A DNA stretch of 64,000 nucleotides from PALSA-505 sp963699015 (lineage in GTDB: Bacteria; Actinomycetota; Actinomycetes; Streptosporangiales; Streptosporangiaceae). The position numbers were made by a program, and so were the translations under genes. Below are positions 59,658 to 64,000 of this stretch, piece after piece. Under the pieces are notes generated by a model. The model was given only the letters and a program-made list of their open reading frames with translations. It was not told the origin of the DNA and did not search any database. The stretch covers positions 868,001 through 932,000 of the forward strand of contig CAVOSX010000008.1 of assembly GCA_963699015.1 (NCBI GenBank), read 5' to 3'. The stretch's first letter is position 1. Each line of letters begins with the position of its first letter.

Positions 59658-62069
59658 TCAGCCACCCGGCGGCTCGCCGGCCAGCTCGACGGGCTCGCCG
59701 GCCAGCTCGATGGGCTCGCGGGCCAGTTCGACGGGCTCGCGGGCCAGGGCGGCGGGCGGGCCGGCCCGGCGGTGCTCGTGCGCTTCGAGGAGGCCGTGCC
59801 TTTGGTGCAACGAGGCCGGCCACCAGTTCCAGCGCCCGAGCAGGACGACCACGGACGGGACGATGAGCGTCCGCACCACGAACGTGTCCAGCGCCACCCC
59901 GATGGTGAGCCCGAGGCCGATCTCCCGGATCTGCGCTCCCTCCGAGCCGCCCGCTCCGGCGATGGCGAAGACCAGGAAGGTCCCGCCGAGCACCATCCCC
60001 GCCGAGGTGACCGTGGTGCCGGTGACCTCGATGGCCCGCACCACCGCCGCGCGCAGCGGCAGGTGATGCGCCTCTTCGCGGATCCGCGACATGACCAGGA
60101 TGTTGTAGTCCTCGCCCAGGGCGAGCAGGAAGATGAACATGAGGAAGGGCAGGATGAAGCTCAGCCCGTAGTCGCCGCCGAGTATCTGGAACACGATCAC
60201 CGAGACGCCGAGCGAGGCGAGGTAGGACAGGGCGACGCTCACCACCAGGTAGATCGGCGCGATCGCGCTGCGCAGCAGCAGCGCGAGCAGCAGCCCGATG
60301 ACCAGCACCGCCACCGGTACCAGGCGGATGAGGTCGCCCTGCGAGGCCGAGCGCACGTCGTACAGCGAGGGTGAGTCGCCGGCCACCCCTTCGGCCGCGG
60401 CGTGCGCCCGGGCGGCCGCCACGGCGAGCGCACCCCGGATCGCGGGTACCGCGGAGATGGCGGCGTTCGAGTCGGGGCTGCCTGACCGCAGGCTCGCGAG
60501 GAACTGCACGGTCCGGCCGTCGGGCGCGATCACCTGCGTCGTCGCCCGGTAGGCCTGGTAGAGGGCGGGCGGCAGGGCCGCCGCCGGACCGCGTTCTGGC
60601 TGGGTGGCGGGCACCCGGCCCGGCGGGCCGAGGATCCGGTGCAGCCGGGTGAGCTCGGCCGGGGTGATCGGCGTCCCGTTCGGGTCCAGCGGCGCGATCA
60701 GGCTCGAGAATTCCGGGCGGTGCTGCAGGTAGACCTCGGCCCGCGCGATCGGGGCAGAGTCGGACCACACCGGCCTGCTGAACCTGAGCACGAGATTGAT
60801 CGGGTTGCTGCTGGCTGGCGAGAAGTGCTGGACGAGCAAGGCCTGGCCCCGGGCCGAGTCAGTCCCCGGCGGAGCCGAGATCCCGCCGCCGAAGTTGGTG
60901 GCCCGGTCGGCCACCGAGAACCCCGCCAGCACCGTGAGCCCGATCAGGCCGATGAGCAGCGCTGCCAGCGGGCGGCAGGCCACCCGGCCGGCCACCCGAC
61001 CCCAGGCGCCGCTGGTCCGCTGCCCGGCGGTCGGCTGGGCCGGCCAGAACAGCGCCCGGCCGAAGATGGCCAGCACGGCCGGCACCAGCGTGAGCCCGGC
61101 CAGGACCATCAGCGCGATCCCGATGGCGAGCGGGATGGCCAGGCCGTGATAGACGCCGAAGGTCGCCAGCAGCAGGCTGAGCAGGGCAGCGATCACCGTC
61201 GCGGCGGAGAACACGATCGACTCGCCCACCCGCTCGACGCTGCGCTCGATGGCCTCGTGATGGCCGAGCCCGCGCCGGCGTTCCTCCCGCACCCGGAAGA
61301 CCAGGAACAGCCCGTAGTCGGTCCCCGCCCCCAGCACGAGCACGATGAGCAGCAGCTGGGTGATGCTCGAGACCCCGATCCCGAGACTCGCCACCTCGGC
61401 CACCACGGACTCGGCGGTGAGCAGCACGAGCACGGCGGGCAGCAGCGTCGCGACCGTAGCCAGCGGCGAGCGGAACACCGCGAGCAGGACCACGACGATA
61501 AGCAGGATCGACAGGTACTCGGTTCGCGAGCCCAGCCCGCTCGCCTGGCCGGCCTGGTCAGCGGTCACGGCGAGATTGCCCGCGGTATGCAGGACCAGCC
61601 CGGGCGGCGCGCCGGCCGCACCGAACAGGGCCCGCAGCGAGCGGACGAAGGCGACGTCCGGCGCGTTCGTCCGCTGCGAGAGCGAGGCCCGGATCTCGAT
61701 CAGGGCGGCCTGGCGGTCACCGGACAACTCAGCGATCCGCGCGGTCCTGGTCTGCGGGAGCCGTCTGGCCAGGGCCGTCAGGCGGGCGATAGCCGCATCG
61801 TCGGCCCCGCTGAGCCGCTGGTGGCCGCTGGTGGCCGCCACCACGAAGGCGTCGTCGTTGTTGGACGCGCCGTAGAAGGGGGCGGCCAGGCGGGAGGCGA
61901 CGTTGCTCGGCGCGCTGGCCGGCAGGAACTGCGTGTTGTTGTTGTTCACCGCGGCGGCCAGCGACGGCAGGAACGCCGCCGCGGCCACGGCGCCGCCGAC
62001 CCAGGCGACGACGACGAACCAGCGGTACCGGATGGACGCGCGTCCGAGCACGGCGAACAGCGAACTCAT
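59658..62069 (-). CDS. MMPL-family transporter
   Basis: An RND-type exporter of 803 residues, related to the mycobacterial lipid transporters. Two repeats each have a large external loop and a cluster of membrane segments (for example YLSILLIVVVLLAVFRSPLA and VLVIGLLLALLLRSAIAPIYLV), with GAGTDYGLFLVFRVREE and ALGEDYNILVMSRIREE as the proton-relay Asp-Tyr motifs. GGAGAG eight bases before ATG 62069 supports the start. The C-terminus ends in four in-frame 7-residue repeats of the type ELAxEPV (59671-59754). Lipid export is inferred from the family. Confidence 0.92.
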   Translation of the reverse strand: MSSLFAVLGRASIRYRWFVVVAWVGGAVAAAAFLPSLAAAVNNNNTQFLPASAPSNVASRLAAPFYGASNNDDAFVVAATSGHQRLSGADDAAIARLTALARRLPQTRTARIAELSGDRQAALIEIRASLSQRTNAPDVAFVRSLRALFGAAGAPPGLVLHTAGNLAVTADQAGQASGLGSRTEYLSILLIVVVLLAVFRSPLATVATLLPAVLVLLTAESVVAEVASLGIGVSSITQLLLIVLVLGAGTDYGLFLVFRVREERRRGLGHHEAIERSVERVGESIVFSAATVIAALLSLLLATFGVYHGLAIPLAIGIALMVLAGLTLVPAVLAIFGRALFWPAQPTAGQRTSGAWGRVAGRVACRPLAALLIGLIGLTVLAGFSVADRATNFGGGISAPPGTDSARGQALLVQHFSPASSNPINLVLRFSRPVWSDSAPIARAEVYLQHRPEFSSLIAPLDPNGTPITPAELTRLHRILGPPGRVPATQPERGPAAALPPALYQAYRATTQVIAPDGRTVQFLASLRSGSPDSNAAISAVPAIRGALAVAAARAHAAAEGVAGDSPSLYDVRSASQGDLIRLVPVAVLVIGLLLALLLRSAIAPIYLVVSVALSYLASLGVSVIVFQILGGDYGLSFILPFLMFIFLLALGEDYNILVMSRIREEAHHLPLRAAVVRAIEVTGTTVTSAGMVLGGTFLVFAIAGAGGSEGAQIREIGLGLTIGVALDTFVVRTLIVPSVVVLLGRWNWWPASLHQRHGLLEAHEHRRAGPPAALAREPVELAREPIELAGEPVELAGEPPGG
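59671..59754. repeat. 21-bp tandem repeat, four copies, inside the MMPL gene end
   Basis: Units start at 59671, 59692, 59713 and 59734 (GGCTCGCCGGCCAGCTCGAC type), keeping frame and encoding ELAxEPV/I heptads at the cytoplasmic C-terminus. Confidence 0.85.
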
Positions 62070-62245
62070 CAATCCAGCTCTCCGGGGTGACGGACATCTC
62101 CGCGGGGGACTGACATGAGCGTCAGCCGTGGTGCTAGAGCAGTCAACCACACCCGCGCGGGGCCGCCGCCAGGAAGCGGATAATCAGCACGAAAACTCCC
62201 AAGCCGACAGGTATCGCAGTCGGTGTCCGGCCGCCGTGGACGCGG

Positions 62246-63547
62246 TCAGCGCCCGCCGGCCGCGGCGACCGGCTTCCCGGCGGTGCGCTTGCCGTTCGCG
62301 CTGCGCTTGCCGTCCGCGCTGCGCCCGGCGTCCGCGGCGACCTTGCTGTCCGCGGGATGCCCGGCGTCCGCGGCGACCTTGCCGTCCGCCGGGAGGCCAG
62401 CGTCTGCGGCGACCTTGCCGTCCGCCGGGAGCCCGCTGTCCGCGGCGACCTTGCCGCCTGCGGGATGCCCGGCGTCCGCGGTAAGCCCGGCGTCCGCGGC
62501 TAGCCCGGCGTCCGCGGCGACCCCGGCGTCCGCGGCGAGCCTGCCGACTGCGCGCCCGCCGAGCTGGCGCAGTTCCCGCAGCGACGCGAGCGCGAACGGG
62601 AGCGGGAGCCACAGGCTGAGGATCCGGTAGACGAAGATCCCGGAGATGGCGATCGGCAGCGGCGCGCCGCTGACCCACAGCGTGACCGGCAGCACGAGGG
62701 CGAGGATGCCCGCGCCGGCCAGCGGCGCAGCCCGGCGCGTGAAGATCATCCCGGTGGCGACGCCCACGATGAAGCCGGCCACGCTCATCCTCAGGTCGAA
62801 GGCGGCCAGGGCACACCAGGCGGCGAAGAAGTCAGCCGCCCAGAACAGCGCCATCCCCGGTACGGCACCGGCGTGCCGTCGGCCCGGATCCAGGAACAGC
62901 CTGCGCACCAGGTGAATCGAGTCGAGGAAGATCCCGAGCTTGCCGACCGCGCCGGCCTTGTCGCGCAGCCGTCCCCGGTAGCGCTCGGCCAGCCAGAAGG
63001 CCAGCAGGAAGCCCGGCACCGGGATGACCGCCCACGGCAGGGTGAAGTTCAGCGGCGGGACGCTGCGCCCGGCGACCAGCAAGACAATGGCCGCGATACA
63101 GGCGGCCAGGCTGATCACCCCCTGCTCCAGGCCGGTCAGGCCCCACACCCGTACCGAGGCTTCCCTCTTCTGGCACCCGGCCGACGTCAGCGCGTGCGCG
63201 TCCAGGCCGGCGCCGCCGTGGGAAAGGAATCCGCCGAAGCCGGCCGTAACGACCACGCGCATCTGGCGCGCGGTCAGCAGCGGGCCGTGGTCCAGGTTGA
63301 ATATCCCGTCGTAGGCGAAGCAGTACCCGCAGAACGACACCACCAGGCTGCCCGCCAGGCCGAGCAGCCACGGCCAGTGCTCCAGCAGGCCGCCCAGGAC
63401 ATGCTGGACGGCGGCGAAGCCGGCCACGTAGGACAGGCCGACCCCCGCGGCCAGCTCGAGTACGGCCGACAGGCCGATCAGGAAGCCGATCTCTCTGCGC
63501 CGCAGGTCAAGCAGGTGGCCCGAACGCCAGAGCTCGCCAAACCGCAT
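62246..63547 (-). CDS. Flippase-like (LPG synthase transmembrane / UPF0104) membrane protein
   Basis: About 433 residues with eight to ten membrane segments in the first 310 and a repeat tail after that. The pattern DHGPLLTARQMRVVVTAGFGG and GGAGLDAHALTSAG resembles the lysylphosphatidylglycerol-synthase membrane region family, whose members move or modify lipids. ATG 63547 is preferred, with GGATGG upstream; ATG 63556 and GTG 63574 are possible. The final 90 residues consist of AADAGLPADGKV-type repeats (62331-62546) and a Lys-rich end. It is transcribed toward the MMPL gene. Confidence 0.8.
   Translation of the reverse strand: MRFGELWRSGHLLDLRRREIGFLIGLSAVLELAAGVGLSYVAGFAAVQHVLGGLLEHWPWLLGLAGSLVVSFCGYCFAYDGIFNLDHGPLLTARQMRVVVTAGFGGFLSHGGAGLDAHALTSAGCQKREASVRVWGLTGLEQGVISLAACIAAIVLLVAGRSVPPLNFTLPWAVIPVPGFLLAFWLAERYRGRLRDKAGAVGKLGIFLDSIHLVRRLFLDPGRRHAGAVPGMALFWAADFFAAWCALAAFDLRMSVAGFIVGVATGMIFTRRAAPLAGAGILALVLPVTLWVSGAPLPIAISGIFVYRILSLWLPLPFALASLRELRQLGGRAVGRLAADAGVAADAGLAADAGLTADAGHPAGGKVAADSGLPADGKVAADAGLPADGKVAADAGHPADSKVAADAGRSADGKRSANGKRTAGKPVAAAGGR
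62331..62546. repeat. 36-bp / 18-bp tandem repeats in the flippase-like gene
   Basis: Four 36-base units start at 62331, 62367, 62403 and 62439, each made of two 18-base halves. Four 18-base units follow at 62475, 62493, 62511 and 62529. All start TCCGCGG or TCTGCGG and keep frame, encoding AADAG and PADGK blocks. Confidence 0.88.
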
Positions 63548-63742
63548 GCTTCCCATCCATCTGCAGTCAGTCACCCGACGCCGGCGCTGCCGTGCCTGAA
63601 GACCCAGCGCTACCCGCTCCGCCGCCCGGCAAACGGCGGGCCGCGCGGCCGGCGTCGCGGTTAGCTGAACGTCTGGACAGGCTACCCGACCAGACGGGCC
63701 GGCCGGGGACAGGCGCCCGGATCGCGGGCGACCCGCTGTCGC

Positions 63743-64000
63743 TCAGCGCCAGGGCTCGACGACCGGCTTGATGGTTCCCTCCAGGGTCGCCGAGCGCAGC
63801 GCCTGTTCAGCCTGCGCCAGCGGGAAATGGCCGGTGACCAGCGCATCGAGACTCACCGCGCCGGAGGCGGCAAGCGCGATCGCCGCAGGCCAGGTGTTGG
63901 CGTACCGGAATGTCCCGGTCACCGTGATCTCCCGCCGCTGCATGAACGCGAACGGCAGGACCAGCTCGTCCTGGCCCATCCCGACCAGCACGGCCCGCCC
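63743..64000 (-). CDS. Zinc-dependent alcohol/sorbitol dehydrogenase, C-terminal end (cut by window edge)
   Basis: The last 85 residues of a medium-chain dehydrogenase whose start lies beyond the right edge. RAVLVGMGQDELVLPF, QRREITVTGTFRYANTWPAAIALAASG and the final TIKPVVEP are typical of the sorbitol/L-iditol dehydrogenase branch. The zinc-binding domain is outside the window, so the exact substrate class is open. Confidence 0.85.
   Translation of the reverse strand, partial: GRAVLVGMGQDELVLPFAFMQRREITVTGTFRYANTWPAAIALAASGAVSLDALVTGHFPLAQAEQALRSATLEGTIKPVVEPWR

Noticed and set aside
56968..60768. 1266-codon frame that would fuse glycerol kinase to an upstream segment
   Set aside because: Upstream of 58491 it only mirrors pfkA and MMPL in the wrong strand; kinase homology begins at the ATG at 58491.
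62331..62546. CRISPR-like spacing of repeats
   Set aside because: Units are directly adjacent, keep the reading frame and have no spacers.

Overview
The window is GC-rich (about 70% by eye) chromosomal DNA from a filamentous-type actinobacterium. The evidence is a topoisomerase IV pair of the actinobacterial parE/parC kind, a PspA-PspAA-HtpX-PspAB set, a qcrCAB-ctaE-ctaCDF bcc-aa3 respiratory locus, a PimB'-like mannosyltransferase, an F420-type luciferase-family oxidoreductase, DUF7455, DUF3043 and DUF5304 proteins, frequent ATGA/GTGA start-stop overlaps and many leaderless starts. Gene order in the second half resembles the Streptomyces region around qcr/cta and glkA, but I cannot name a genus. 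No rRNA, tRNA, CRISPR array, prophage or insertion sequence was seen; the one mobile element is an intein.

Layout. 1-4289: end of a DUF7455 gene, a 474-bp non-coding stretch with 22-bp tandem repeats, then parE, interrupted by a 497-residue intein with a LAGLIDADG endonuclease. 4383-13219: an envelope module made of an OmpR-type two-component system, an SxxK serine hydrolase, two cysteine-pair lipoproteins plus a truncated third copy, and a MacAB-like adaptor/ATPase/permease. Four copies of an OmpR-type direct-repeat operator lie in front of the regulator, the hydrolase and both lipoproteins, so I infer one regulon. 13400-18668: an unknown membrane protein, parC, an SDR and a PfkB sugar kinase. 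18850-23004: a MarR regulator divergent from a YczE-like membrane protein and an LLM oxidoreductase across two palindromic operators, then a small conserved protein, an aldo/keto reductase and a DUF3043 protein. 23197-26100: the phage-shock/HtpX membrane-stress set.

26219-34046: ErpA-like Fe-S carrier, adenosine-kinase-like PfkB protein, pseudouridine kinase and glycosidase pair, CtaG, TusA, then ctaC, ctaD, ctaF. 34054-40060: a NarL/LuxR two-component system and two ATPase-permease pairs placed inside the respiratory locus. 40089-44351: qcrB, qcrA, qcrC, ctaE on the minus strand. Both ctaC and ctaE show a single-base frame problem in a short homopolymer, more likely sequence error than real inactivation.

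44443-64000: a degenerate receiver protein, trpD, an Lrp-type ligand-binding protein, a DEDDh exonuclease, an NlpC/P60 hydrolase behind a probable cyclic-di-AMP riboswitch, pimB-like mannosyltransferase, acyl-CoA synthetase, phosphoesterase, SRPBCC and DUF5304 proteins, ROK glucokinase, a proline-rich membrane protein, an esterase, an acyltransferase, glycerol kinase, a phosphofructokinase with pyrophosphate-type residues, an MMPL transporter, a flippase-like protein and the C-terminal end of a zinc dehydrogenase. The last two complete membrane proteins both carry in-frame tandem repeat tails.
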